This document shows positions 54,399 through 63,155 of a stretch of 64,000 nt of DNA, piece by piece; the stretch's first letter is position 1, and every line of letters starts with the position of its first letter. Where the stretch lies: assembly GCF_002498065.1 (NCBI RefSeq), contig NZ_DAFZ01000109.1, positions 11,190 to 75,189 on the forward strand, in the 5' to 3' direction. The stretch is from Methanoculleus sp. UBA208 (GTDB lineage: Archaea; Halobacteriota; Methanomicrobia; Methanomicrobiales; Methanoculleaceae). Below the pieces are notes generated by a model. It was not told the DNA's origin. It was given only the letters and a program-made list of their open reading frames with translations, and searched no databases. The position numbers and the translations under genes are program-made.

Positions 54399-57230
54399 AT
54401 GACACCACCCTCCGGTGCTTCCGCTGAACCCGGGCCGGCACCGCACACGCTCGACCTGCTTGACGAGGGCGTGTTTCTGGTCGGTCCAGAGAACCGTATC
54501 GCCTGGATCAACAGAGCGCTGCAGCACTCTCTCGGTGTCGACCGGGACGCTCTTTTCGGCGTCGCCGCCGGGGAGTTCCTGAACCGGTTTCTTCTGCCCC
54601 GGATCGTCGAAGAGGAGTGCCGACGGGCGATATCGACATCATTACGGGACCGTGCCGACCTCCCGGCCCTTGCCTGCACCCTCCGGACCGCCGACGGCGG
54701 AGAGCGGCGGATCCGGTGCTCCAGCAGGGTCGGAGAGGACGGCATGCACCTCGTCCGCCTGCAGGACCGCCGGCCGGATGGCGAGCAGGAGATGCTGGAA
54801 ACCATCCTTTCGTACCTGCCGGAGACGGTGAACATCCTGGACCGAGACCTCCGGTACGTCTACGTGGACGCGGAGTTCGCCCGTAAACTCGGCCGGGAGC
54901 CGCACGAGATGGTGGGGAAGACCTGGGAGGAGCTCGGGTTTACGATGGAGGGGGCGGGCCCGTACTTCGAGAAGGTCAGGGAGGTCTTTGCCACCGGCAA
55001 GCAGGTGCGGGGAGAGGTCCGCCATGCCGTAATACAGGATTTCGAGTACAGCGAGTACATCTCGGTCCCGATCCCCGGTCCCTCGGGAAGGGTCGAGCGG
55101 GTCCTGACGGTCTCACGCGACATCACCGGCCGGAAGCGGGCGGAGCGGAGGATGGCGCACGAGCGCGAACTGCTGCAGGCGATCATCGATGCGATCCCGG
55201 TGATGATCACGATCTACGATCCGAACCTGAAGACGTTCCGGTTCAACCGCGCGTTGCGCGAGACGCTGGGCTGGACGGAGGAAGACGCAAGCAGCGGGGA
55301 TCTCATGGCGTTATGCTACCCCGACCCCGGGTACCGGGAGATGGTCGGCCGGTTCATGCAGTCGCTCGAGCCCGGGTGGCGGGACTTTGTGTTGAGGGCA
55401 AAGGACGGCTCGTTCGTCGAGAGTTCCTGGGCAAACATCCGCCTCTCCGACGACACGCAGGTGGGCATCGGCATCGATATCCGCGAGCGTAAGGCAGCGG
55501 AGAGGGCGCTCCGGGAGAGCGAGGAGTGGTTCCGCGGCATCTACGAGAGGGCCGGGATCGGTATCGCTCTCGTGGGGCTGGACGGGCACTTCCTCGATAC
55601 CAACCCGGCGTTCCAGGAGATGCTCGGGTATGGGCGGGAGGACCTTCGCGGTATGCATTTTGCCGATATAACCCATCCCGAAGACCTGCCGGAGGACATG
55701 GCGCTCGCGGCGTCTCTCGTCGCCGGGGAGATCGAGAGCTACCGGCTGGAGAAACGTTATGTGGGGAAGGACGGCCGAATCCTCTGGGGTATGCTGACGG
55801 GATCCCTGGTCCGGGACGCGGAGGGCGGTCCGCAGTTCCTCATCGGCATGATCGAGAACGTCACCGAGCGCAAGCAGGCAGAGGACGCTCTCCGGGAGAG
55901 CGAGGAGCGCTACCGTTCCCTCGTCGAACTCATGCCGGATGCCGTCGTCGTGCACCGGGACGGCATCATCGTGTACGTGAATCCTGCCTGCGTCCGGATT
56001 GCGGGCGGAAAGAGTCCTGAAGACCTCGTGGGCAAACCGCTGGATCTCTTCGTCTCCCCCGAGTACCGCGAAGTTATTGCCGGGCAGATCCGCCGGATGC
56101 AGCAGGAAGGCACGGCTACCCCGCTGACCGAACAGGAACTCAGGACCCTCGACGGCCGGACGATCCGGGTCGACATCACGGCGACTCCCATACTCTACCA
56201 GGGCCGGCCTTCCATCATGGCCGTTTTCCGGGACATCACCGAGCGCAAACAGGCCGAAGAGACCCTGCAATTCGAGCGCGACCAGCTCCTCTCGATATTC
56301 GACGGCCTTGAGCAGATCGTGTACGTTACAGACCCTGTGACGAACGAGATCCTGTATACAAACCCCTACTTTACACGAGCGCTCGGGAGGGACGTTGTCG
56401 GCGGGCTATGCTACCGCGAGTTCCAGGGCCGTGAGGAGCCGTGCCCGTTCTGCACCAACGATGTCATCCTTGCCCGGAAGCCGGAGCCGTACCGGTGGGA
56501 GTACTACAACCCGATCCTCGATGTCCACTTAGACATCGTCGACCGGATCATCCGGTGGCCCGACGGGCGGGACGTGCGGCTCGAGGTCGCGATCGACGTC
56601 ACCGAGCGGAAACGGGCCGAGCTGGCCCTGCAGGAGAGCGAGGAGCAGTTCCGGGCGCTCCTGGACGCGACGCCCGATGCCACGGTGCTCATCGACCGGG
56701 AGGGCATCATCCTTGCCCTGAACGAGGCGATGGCCGAACGGTCCGGGGGGAGTATAGAAGATCTCCGGGGGACATGCGTGTACGACCTCTTTCCGCCCGA
56801 TCTGGCTGCATCCCGGAAGAAGTGGGCCGATGAGGCCTTCTCCTCGGCGAGGCCCATCCGGATGACCGACGAGTACGAAGGGAGAATCTTTGACCACATC
56901 CTCTTCCCGATCCGGGGCGCAAACGGGCAGGTCAGGCGGCTCGCGGTCATCTCCTCCGACGTCACCGAACGCAAACAGGTCGAGAGGATCCGGCGGGAGG
57001 CATACGACCGGATCGAGCAGAACATCGAGCAGTTCGCGATCCTCGCGGATCACATCCGCCAGCCGTTGCAGGTGATCCTCGGCATGACCGAACTGCTCGA
57101 CGAAGGGACGGCTACGGAGAAGATCCGGGAGCAGGTCGAGCGGATCAACGCGATCGTCAAGCAGCTCGACCGGGGCTGGGTTGAGTCGCGGGAGGTTCGC
57201 GCGTTCCTCCGGCGGCACGAGACGGCGTAG
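54399..57230 (+). CDS. Multi-PAS sensor protein with DHp-like tail and no ATPase domain
   Basis: 943 residues from MTPPSGASAE; a TATA-like TATATA at 54349-54356 and GGAG near the ATG support this start. About seven PAS domains (roughly 12-120, 130-250, 255-375, 380-500, 505-620, 625-745, 750-865). The sixth carries CYREF...PCPFC, a cysteine pattern as in the sensor at 7366-10479. The tail IEQNIEQFAILADHIRQPLQ is nearly the same as that of 4375-7302, again without N- or G-boxes. The two proteins are paralogues. They may form dimers or accept phosphate; not shown. Confidence 0.85.
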   Translation: MTPPSGASAEPGPAPHTLDLLDEGVFLVGPENRIAWINRALQHSLGVDRDALFGVAAGEFLNRFLLPRIVEEECRRAISTSLRDRADLPALACTLRTADGGERRIRCSSRVGEDGMHLVRLQDRRPDGEQEMLETILSYLPETVNILDRDLRYVYVDAEFARKLGREPHEMVGKTWEELGFTMEGAGPYFEKVREVFATGKQVRGEVRHAVIQDFEYSEYISVPIPGPSGRVERVLTVSRDITGRKRAERRMAHERELLQAIIDAIPVMITIYDPNLKTFRFNRALRETLGWTEEDASSGDLMALCYPDPGYREMVGRFMQSLEPGWRDFVLRAKDGSFVESSWANIRLSDDTQVGIGIDIRERKAAERALRESEEWFRGIYERAGIGIALVGLDGHFLDTNPAFQEMLGYGREDLRGMHFADITHPEDLPEDMALAASLVAGEIESYRLEKRYVGKDGRILWGMLTGSLVRDAEGGPQFLIGMIENVTERKQAEDALRESEERYRSLVELMPDAVVVHRDGIIVYVNPACVRIAGGKSPEDLVGKPLDLFVSPEYREVIAGQIRRMQQEGTATPLTEQELRTLDGRTIRVDITATPILYQGRPSIMAVFRDITERKQAEETLQFERDQLLSIFDGLEQIVYVTDPVTNEILYTNPYFTRALGRDVVGGLCYREFQGREEPCPFCTNDVILARKPEPYRWEYYNPILDVHLDIVDRIIRWPDGRDVRLEVAIDVTERKRAELALQESEEQFRALLDATPDATVLIDREGIILALNEAMAERSGGSIEDLRGTCVYDLFPPDLAASRKKWADEAFSSARPIRMTDEYEGRIFDHILFPIRGANGQVRRLAVISSDVTERKQVERIRREAYDRIEQNIEQFAILADHIRQPLQVILGMTELLDEGTATEKIREQVERINAIVKQLDRGWVESREVRAFLRRHETA

Positions 57231-57289
57231 GGGCGTGCAGGCTCGAAGGCTTCACTGTGCGGGCCGGAGAGTGTTCCATGTACCGCCGC

Positions 57290-57955
57290 CTATCCTTCGT
57301 CTCCGGCGGGGCAGGCGAGTTCGCAGGCACGGCAGTGGTCGATCCGTTCCCTGCCGGTGGCTTTGTCGGCGTTCATCCGCGCCAGGCACCGCTCCCGGCT
57401 GAACCTCCCGGTGGAGAAGGCGTCCATCGGGCAGGCGCGGGTGCAGTACCCCTCGCAGCCGGCGCAGGGGCTTTCGCCCTCCGGGAATTCTTCGTCGGGA
57501 CAGTCCAGGTCCGCCCATACCGCCCGGAACCGGATCTTCGGCCCGTAGCCCGGGACGAGGACGAGGTTGTTGTGTCCCATCCGCCCGATGCCCGCGAGAG
57601 ATGCCGCGTCCTTGAGGTAGATCCCGCCGTCCTCGAGCCGGTAGGGGATGACCCGGCTCCTGACCCCGTAGGTCTCCTGCAGCCAGCGGCCGAGCTCCCT
57701 GCCGATATGCCCGAGGATCCGGTCCCCGGGCGTTCCCCGGCCCGGCTCCCAGAGGTCGAGTTCGGGGTGCTCCGGGTCGTGAGAGAGGCCGAGGACGATG
57801 TAGGTCCCCCGGTCGGTCTGCGATCCCCGGTGTCCGTCCGCGACCGCCGACGGGCAGTCGATGAGTTTTGCTGCGGGGACGGCGCCCGCCACGTCCGCCC
57901 CGAGTTCATGCGCCTTTCGGATGGCCGCCCTGATGATCTCCCGGTTGTCGGGCAT
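57290..57955 (-). CDS. QueG-like 2x[4Fe-4S] reductase-type protein
   Basis: 221 residues from MPDNREIIRA. Two [4Fe-4S] motifs near the C-terminus (CAGCEGYCTRACP and CRACELACP) and a central GIGRMGHNNLVL resembling epoxyqueuosine reductase QueG. It is shorter than QueG (about 380 residues) and lacks the C-terminal HEAT-like region. Methanogens have many such short relatives, some linked to corrinoid methyltransferase activation. Cobalamin binding is possible but not certain. Confidence 0.8.
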   Translation of the reverse strand: MPDNREIIRAAIRKAHELGADVAGAVPAAKLIDCPSAVADGHRGSQTDRGTYIVLGLSHDPEHPELDLWEPGRGTPGDRILGHIGRELGRWLQETYGVRSRVIPYRLEDGGIYLKDAASLAGIGRMGHNNLVLVPGYGPKIRFRAVWADLDCPDEEFPEGESPCAGCEGYCTRACPMDAFSTGRFSRERCLARMNADKATGRERIDHCRACELACPAGDEG

Positions 57956-58100
57956 AGTAGAGGGTGGGGGAGCGGGGGTGAAGAAAGGAACGGTTGTCCG
58001 GGCTACGGGGGGGCGCGTTACCCGTTCTACCCCGTCCGGGGGGGCATGGTTGTGGGGCACCTCTTTATGCGATTGTTTCCAATGGGGGGAATTGATTGCA

Positions 58101-58556
58101 ATGACACCAAGAATCCTCATGGCTTTTGACGGGTCCAGCCCGGCCGGGCAGGCAATAGCGCGAGCGGTTGAATGGTTCCCTGCCGATAGCGAGTTTCATG
58201 CGGTCTATGTCCACGGCACGGGCGAGACGTTCCGGATTCCGGAGGCCATCCCCCCGCATGCCGCTACCAGAGGGCTTGACCCCGAGCCCGGAATGGAGCG
58301 ACGGATCGAGAAGCGGGAACGGGAGATCATCGAGAAAAAGATCCAGGACCTGACGGAAGAGCGTGGTGTGCGGGTCCGGCTGCACTGGCGGCGGGGTGAC
58401 CCGCGGCACGAGATCGTCCAGGCCGCAACGGATCTGGGTGCCGATGTCGTCGTGATCGGCTCCCGCGGCCATGGAAGGATATCCCGGCTCCTCCTTGGAA
58501 GCGTCAGCTCCTTCGTGGTGGAGCATGCGCCTGTCTCGACGCTCGTTGTCCGGTGA
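58101..58556 (+). CDS. Universal stress protein (UspA family)
   Basis: 151 residues from MTPRILMAFDG. The ATP-binding motif GSRGHGRISRLLLGSVSS (G-x2-G-x9-G-S) is present, so it is an ATP-binding Usp. The middle helix is highly charged (RRIEKREREIIEKKIQD). USPs bind ATP or other nucleotides under stress. It stands alone and its partner is unknown. Confidence 0.9.
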   Translation: MTPRILMAFDGSSPAGQAIARAVEWFPADSEFHAVYVHGTGETFRIPEAIPPHAATRGLDPEPGMERRIEKREREIIEKKIQDLTEERGVRVRLHWRRGDPRHEIVQAATDLGADVVVIGSRGHGRISRLLLGSVSSFVVEHAPVSTLVVR

Positions 58557-58575
58557 TCCGCCCGGCCACGGGAGT

Positions 58576-58615
58576 GGTGCTGGAGAAGACGGTATGAGCG
58601 GCGGGAGGGGATGAC
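58576..58615 (+). repeat. 40-bp repeat, matches the 3' end of the restriction-like gene (62819-62858)
   Basis: 38 of 40 bases match 62819-62858, which spans the last codons (VLEKTI, stop) of the restriction-like nuclease gene and the bases after it. Here it is not part of any gene, lying 20 bp after the USP stop. It looks like a remnant of a second copy of that gene end or a recombination scar. Confidence 0.6.
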
Positions 58616-58775
58616 CTCCTCTCCCACTCGAGTTCGTGAGGGGGGTGTTCCGGGTTTTATCCGGGGCCACCCTCAGTCCGCAGGAAGGCCCGGAGCCACG
58701 GCGGTCAGTTCCCAAATGATCGGGGATGGACGAAGTTCTCAGTATTGATCACGATCATGGTTTTCTCGACCGGGT

Positions 58776-59027
58776 GTGCCCTCTTGGAGAAGAAGTGGCG
58801 GCGAGACGACGGGCGACAGCCTCGTCTCTGCAGAGTGCAAGCGGGGGAGCCTTACGGAGAGGGAGGCCCGCGGCGTGCTCACGCGCCTCTCTCAGAAAGC
58901 GGAGCATGTCCGGCGCGAGCGCTTCTGCCCTGTCGCCGGCGGCATCAAGGGGAAAGACCGGCTCCGCGAGGAGGGGTTTCTGGTCTACGACCTCGCGGAT
59001 ATCGAGGCGGCGTGCATCATCGGGTAG
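58776..59027 (+). pseudogene. Fragment resembling the C-terminal nuclease-like end of a DUF234 archaeal ATPase
   Basis: 83 codons from a GTG, including LVSAECKRGSLTEREARGVL and FLVYDLADIEAA. The ECK motif and following helix resemble the PD-(D/E)XK-like tail of archaeal DUF234 ATPases, but the ATPase part is absent. No good ribosome site. Region 58557-58775 before it and 59028-59116 after it show no other gene. Probably a relic. Confidence 0.45.
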
Positions 59028-59116
59028 TTCCATCCAGGACCGGGCGCTCATTCCCTCCGGGGGGAGCATGATCGGGAGGGCGGCCGCAGGTCCACCCCCG
59101 GTGGACGCATCTTCTG

Positions 59117-60316
59117 TCACTCCAGGTACGGCAGGACCTGCTCCAGGTCCCGATACCCGACCAGCTGCCCTGCTGCCCGGCGCTGGGACCGGTCGCCGCC
59201 GTAGACCACGAACGATCTGTCCGGGGTGTTGCCGGAGAGACTGTTCCAGTAGGTAAGTTCTTTGAAGAAATCGGAACTTGCCGTTCGGCCCGACTTGATC
59301 TCGACCGGGACGGGATCCCAACCCTGATACTCGATGATGCAGTCGATCTCGTGCCCGAGTTTATCCCGCCAGAAGTAGAGGTTGGGCTCTTTGCCCCGGT
59401 TAAGCCGGAACTTCAGGAACTCCGTTATGATGAGCGATTCAAAGAGCCCTCCTTTGAGGGGATGATAACCGAGGTCGTCGGCACTCTGCACCCCGGCCAG
59501 GTGTGCGGCAAGGCCGGGGTCCGTGAAGTAGAGTTTCGGCATCTTCACAAGCCGTTTGTTGAAGTTTTTGTGGTGGGGCCGGATCAGCGCAACCAGCAGC
59601 GATGTCTCAAGGAGGGATAGCCACTCTTTCGCCGTGTTATGGGTGATGCCGCAGTCGTTTGCAAGGGATGAGTAGTTCACCACCTGGCCGGACCGGTAGG
59701 CGCACATCTTCATGAACGTCTGGAATGCCGAGAGGTTCTGCACCTGTTTGAGGAGGCGGAGATCGCGCTCGAGGTAGGTCTGGATATACGACGCATAGAA
59801 GTCCGCCGGGGGAATGTTGCTGCTGTAGGGGCGGGGGAAGAGGCCGGCATAGAGGAGGTCCTCGTAGCGTTCGGCCTCGATCCCGGCACCGGCAAGTTCC
59901 CTCATCGAGAGGGGGAGCAGTTTGACGATTCCGACCCGGCCGGCGAGCGATTGGGATATCTGCTCCATCACCAGGAAGTTCTGCGACCCGGTGAGGATGA
60001 ACTGCCCCGGCTTCTGGTTTCTGTCGAGGACTCCCTGCAGGTACGAGAAGAGCTCCGGGACTCTCTGCACCTCGTCGAGGACCGCCCCGGTCTTTTCGTA
60101 CTGTGCGAGAAAGCTGCGGGGATCCTCCTCTGCGAAGGCGCGGGTGTCGGGATCCTCGAGCAAGACGTAGGGCAGCTGCGGGAATACCGACCGGACGAGC
60201 GTCGTCTTTCCCGACTGGCGGGGGCCGATCACGGCCACTGCTGGAAATCCCCGGGCGAGCGAGCGGACCTTCTCCTCTGCCTCCCGCCGGATCATTCCCT
60301 GGACCTGGTTGGACAT
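59117..60316 (-). CDS. AAA+ ATPase with DUF4143 domain
   Basis: 399 residues. Walker A GPRQSGKTT (about 31-39), Walker B AVLDEVQRVP, then a DUF4143 C-terminal region (YFTDPGLAAHLAG and DCIIEYQGWDPVPVEIKSG), the last part recalling a PD-(D/E)XK fold. Family members are common in archaea, carried in several copies, and their role is unknown; some sit in defence islands. The promoter just upstream overlaps an inverted repeat. Confidence 0.9.
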   Translation of the reverse strand: MSNQVQGMIRREAEEKVRSLARGFPAVAVIGPRQSGKTTLVRSVFPQLPYVLLEDPDTRAFAEEDPRSFLAQYEKTGAVLDEVQRVPELFSYLQGVLDRNQKPGQFILTGSQNFLVMEQISQSLAGRVGIVKLLPLSMRELAGAGIEAERYEDLLYAGLFPRPYSSNIPPADFYASYIQTYLERDLRLLKQVQNLSAFQTFMKMCAYRSGQVVNYSSLANDCGITHNTAKEWLSLLETSLLVALIRPHHKNFNKRLVKMPKLYFTDPGLAAHLAGVQSADDLGYHPLKGGLFESLIITEFLKFRLNRGKEPNLYFWRDKLGHEIDCIIEYQGWDPVPVEIKSGRTASSDFFKELTYWNSLSGNTPDRSFVVYGGDRSQRRAAGQLVGYRDLEQVLPYLE

Positions 60317-60348
60317 ATTGTCAATATAATTTACAATTTGTCCATATA
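60317..60348 (-). promoter_or_regulatory. Promoter and possible operator of the DUF4143 ATPase
   Basis: On the minus strand TTATAT near 60342-60348 lies about 28 bases before the ATG at 60316. The inverted repeat ATTGT/ACAAT spans 60317-60337 between the TATA box and the start, over the expected transcription start, as in autorepressed genes. Confidence 0.35.
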
Positions 60349-60522
60349 AGTATGCTTCTGCGATGGCCGGAAACGCAGGTGGTCATGGCAGCCCTTCCGT
60401 TCGTCACTTTTTCTGCTTGAGAGCCGTTTGGTCTCCCTGTCCGGCGTTGCAGAGGGTTCGGGGCCGGGGGGTGAAGAAGGGAGCGGGTGTTCGGCGGTCC
60501 GAAGAGGAGACCCCGGGAACAA

Positions 60523-60530
60523 CTTATATG
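60523..60530 (+). promoter_or_regulatory. TATA box of the Hsp20 gene
   Basis: CTTATATG is centred 24-26 bases before the ATG at 60551 and about 49 bases before the ATG at 60575. Transcription from near 60551 would give either a leaderless mRNA (60551) or a short leader carrying GGAGG (60575). Confidence 0.45.
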
Positions 60531-60574
60531 TGCGGGAGCATGCAGGCTGCATGACACCTGGAGGAGTTGAGAGT

Positions 60575-61018
60575 ATGGAAGAGAAAGAACTGTCGTGCCC
60601 GTTTCAGAAGGTATTCGGCCCGGGGATGTGTGAGATGCACCGGCGGTTCCACGAGATGATCGCGGCGCCCGGGCAGCGGATGATCTCCGTGGTCCGCGGT
60701 GCCGGAGTTCCGGTCGATATCCGGGACCTCGAGGACGAGGTCGCGGTCGTCGCCGACCTCCCGGGGGTGGGGAGCGGCGATGTCGCGGTACGGCTCACCG
60801 GCCCAATGGCGCTGCGGATCACCGTCCGAAAGAGAGAGGAAGAACGGGAAGGCTACGCCGTCAGGGAGAGGCTCTCCGGCGAGATGACCCGGGTTGTGAA
60901 CCTTCCCGCCGACGTCACGGAAGAGGGTGCGACGGCTACCCTCAGGGACGGCGTGCTGGCGGTGCGGCTGAAGAAGGTTCCCGGGCAGGGGGTCGAGATC
61001 CCGGTTCGTGAAGAATAG
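60575..61018 (+). CDS. Hsp20 / alpha-crystallin small heat-shock protein
   Basis: 147 residues from MEEKELSCPF, with an upstream ATG at 60551 as alternative. The alpha-crystallin domain is at about 45-140 (VPVDIRDLEDEVAVVADLPG, LRITVRKREEERE, GVLAVRLKK), ending in a short C-terminal EIPVREE, the IxV-type anchor. Acts as an ATP-independent holdase. N-terminal Cys residues (ELSCPF, GMCEMH) are unusual. GGAGG lies in the leader. Confidence 0.88.
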   Translation: MEEKELSCPFQKVFGPGMCEMHRRFHEMIAAPGQRMISVVRGAGVPVDIRDLEDEVAVVADLPGVGSGDVAVRLTGPMALRITVRKREEEREGYAVRERLSGEMTRVVNLPADVTEEGATATLRDGVLAVRLKKVPGQGVEIPVREE

Positions 61019-61191
61019 GGCGGCGAAGTCCGGGGGTGACGGCCGGGCCGGGATCTCAAGGGTGAGGGTCGTCATCGGACGATCTGCCGGGTTCCGCCCG
61101 ACGGCCCGGGGATGCCGCGTCACACCGACGTCCGTTACCTGCGGGTCGGAGAAGATCGGAATGAACCCCTCTCATCCACCTGCAGGTCCTA

Positions 61192-61668
61192 TTACTCTTG
61201 TATCTGCCTTTTCAGCATCTCTTCCCGGTAGGGTTCGTACCAGCCGGAGACAGCCTTCTTTGCCGACTCATACCCGCCGTCCAGGTACATCGCCCCGATG
61301 ATCGCCTCAAGCGTCTCGGCAATGACGTTAGGTCCTTCGTTGTGCTTCCGCACTCTAGCCCCTTCCCCGACAAGGATTTCATTCTGCAGATTAAACCCCC
61401 TCTCCAGTTCGGCAAGAAACGGCCGGTTTTCAATGGCGCTTTTCATGATGGTGATCTCGCCCTTCGTCTCATACCCCGAGCGCATGAGGATGTCGCACAA
61501 AATTGTTTTCAGGACCGCATCTCCCAGCGTCCGGAGAGCGTCCTGGTCCTTGCACGGTTTCTGCTTCTGGTTCTCTTCATTTGCACGGGAGCGATGGAGT
61601 AAGGCACGCTGGAGGAGATCCGTATTTTTGAAACGGTAATTGATCTTCTCTTCGAGAGAGTCTTCCAT
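61192..61668 (-). CDS. RNase III-like domain protein without dsRBD
   Basis: 158 residues, RNase III fold only. Signature DALRTLGDAVL (42-53; compare ERLEFLGDAVL) and ETLEAIIGAMYLDGG. Asp50 and Glu121 of the active site are kept and Glu118 replaces the usual Asp, but the catalytic Glu four residues before Asp50 is Arg46. Archaea rarely carry RNase III, and activity may be lost or changed. The first ATG at 61666-61668 fits family length for short forms (Mini-III-like). Confidence 0.85.
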   Translation of the reverse strand: MEDSLEEKINYRFKNTDLLQRALLHRSRANEENQKQKPCKDQDALRTLGDAVLKTILCDILMRSGYETKGEITIMKSAIENRPFLAELERGFNLQNEILVGEGARVRKHNEGPNVIAETLEAIIGAMYLDGGYESAKKAVSGWYEPYREEMLKRQIQE

Positions 61669-61916
61669 ATAAGCGATATGGCGATGAGTGAATAGATATA
61701 TGCATCTATTTTTAACAGAGGGTTTATCCGGTTCTTAAATAGAATAGTCTTACCGTACAGGGATTTTCAGGCGTTGTATAAGTCTCGCCCGGCTCACCCG
61801 TGAATGCATCCGGGCCCCCGCTCTTTCTACTCCCGTCAATAGCCCCACGAGAGATCCGGCACCACCTTTTTAAGCATCGGGTTCCATTAGCGTTTCGTAT
61901 TCCGGGGAGGAAGGCC

Positions 61917-62840
61917 ATGAAGAGCATAGACTTCGATCGTGCCTACTACATCAAGCTGGGAGAGAAAGGGAAGTGGGAGCAGTCAAGCATCGAAGAAGGG
62001 AAGATGCGGATCGGCTGGACCAACGTCGACCTCGAGGATCTCCGCCGGGGGAACTGGGAGATCATCGAGAGGGCGATCCGGCATAAGGTGAAGAATCCCG
62101 GATCCGCCACCCACGACTTCAACTCCCTCCGGACGATCCACGCCTCGAACCACGGCGACGTATGGATCACGTTCTACGACTCGAAGCTCTGGTGGTGCCA
62201 GCTCAAGGACGGCCCGATCCTCGAGGACGGGGTATCCAAATACCGCCTGACCGACGGCGGCTGGCACGATAGGAGCATTCAGAGGAAGGTGCTCCTGACG
62301 AACACACTGCCCGGCAACATTGCCCAGCTGCAGGCCTTCCGGGCCACCTCCTGCACGGTCGGGCCGCTCGACACCCTCAGGCGCCTGATCAACGGCGAGC
62401 ATACGCCCGAGTACACTGCGACCGTCGACGCACGGGAGGAACTTGTCTGCCGGACCGAGGCCCTGATCAGGCACCTGCACTGGATGGACTTCGAGGTTCT
62501 CGTCGATCTCGTCTTTTCGGGGGCAGGCTGGAGGCGGAGGAGCGTCGTCGGCAAGACGATGAAGTTTGCGGACATCGAGTTCGAGGACCCGATCAACAAC
62601 GAGTCCTACCAGGTCCAGGTGAAATCGAGATCGACCCTTCCGGAGTTCCGCGAGTATAGCGACCGGTTCAACCGGGACGAGTTCAGGAAGCTCTTCTACG
62701 TCGTCCACTCCCCCGACGACGCCCTGGCGGCACACGAAGTGTCCGCGGACTCGGGGGTGGTGCTGGTCCCTCCCCGGCAACTCTCCGCGATGATCGTGAA
62801 TGCGGGGCTGGTCGGGTGGGTGCTGGAGAAGACGATATGA
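61917..62840 (+). CDS. Mrr-like restriction endonuclease fused to an N-terminal reader-like domain
   Basis: 307 residues from MKSIDFDRAY; GGGGAGGAAGGCC lies just before the ATG. The C-terminal 125 residues have the Mrr/PD-(D/E)XK pattern: Glu193, Asp219 in FADIEF and Gln234-x-Lys236 in YQVQVKS. The N-terminal part (YIKLGEKGKWEQSS, MRIGWTN, WITFYDSKLWWCQL) resembles EVE/PUA-like domains that can recognise modified bases. A modification-dependent restriction role is likely but unproven. Upstream TATA-like CTTTTTAAG near 61866. Confidence 0.8.
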   Translation: MKSIDFDRAYYIKLGEKGKWEQSSIEEGKMRIGWTNVDLEDLRRGNWEIIERAIRHKVKNPGSATHDFNSLRTIHASNHGDVWITFYDSKLWWCQLKDGPILEDGVSKYRLTDGGWHDRSIQRKVLLTNTLPGNIAQLQAFRATSCTVGPLDTLRRLINGEHTPEYTATVDAREELVCRTEALIRHLHWMDFEVLVDLVFSGAGWRRRSVVGKTMKFADIEFEDPINNESYQVQVKSRSTLPEFREYSDRFNRDEFRKLFYVVHSPDDALAAHEVSADSGVVLVPPRQLSAMIVNAGLVGWVLEKTI

Positions 62841-62858
62841 GCGGCAGGAGGGGATGAC
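62819..62858 (+). repeat. 40-bp repeat partner of 58576-58615
   Basis: Spans the last codons of the restriction-like gene and 18 bases beyond the stop. Two mismatches to the other copy. Confidence 0.6.
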
Positions 62859-63155
62859 GAGGAGGTGGCCGGGACGATTTGTTCGAAGCCGAACTCCGAA
62901 CATTTGCCGGGGGACTTCGAACCTCTGAATATATTGCATGAGATTGCGGAACCGGTCCGGTCTCTGCAGAGAGCGCCCGGAGAACTCGTTGGGACGACGA
63001 TCCTCTGCCTCCGTGAGGTGGGTTCCTGACCTTTGATGAACTGGTAGCCCTCCTCCCGGGTTTATAGCCGCCGGTCGCCCGATGGAGGAGAACGGCATCC
63101 GCCGATCCGAAAGAGATAATGCCCCCTGGATGGTAGATCATCATAGAGTTGTCCG
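62841..63155. other. Intergenic region, remnant sequence, no gene seen
   Basis: 315 bp. The first 18 bases belong to the 40-bp repeat shared with 58576-58615. No complete reading frame resembles a protein. An AT-rich patch (GATAATGC, GATCATCATAGAG) before 63156 may hold the MntA promoter. Confidence 0.4.
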
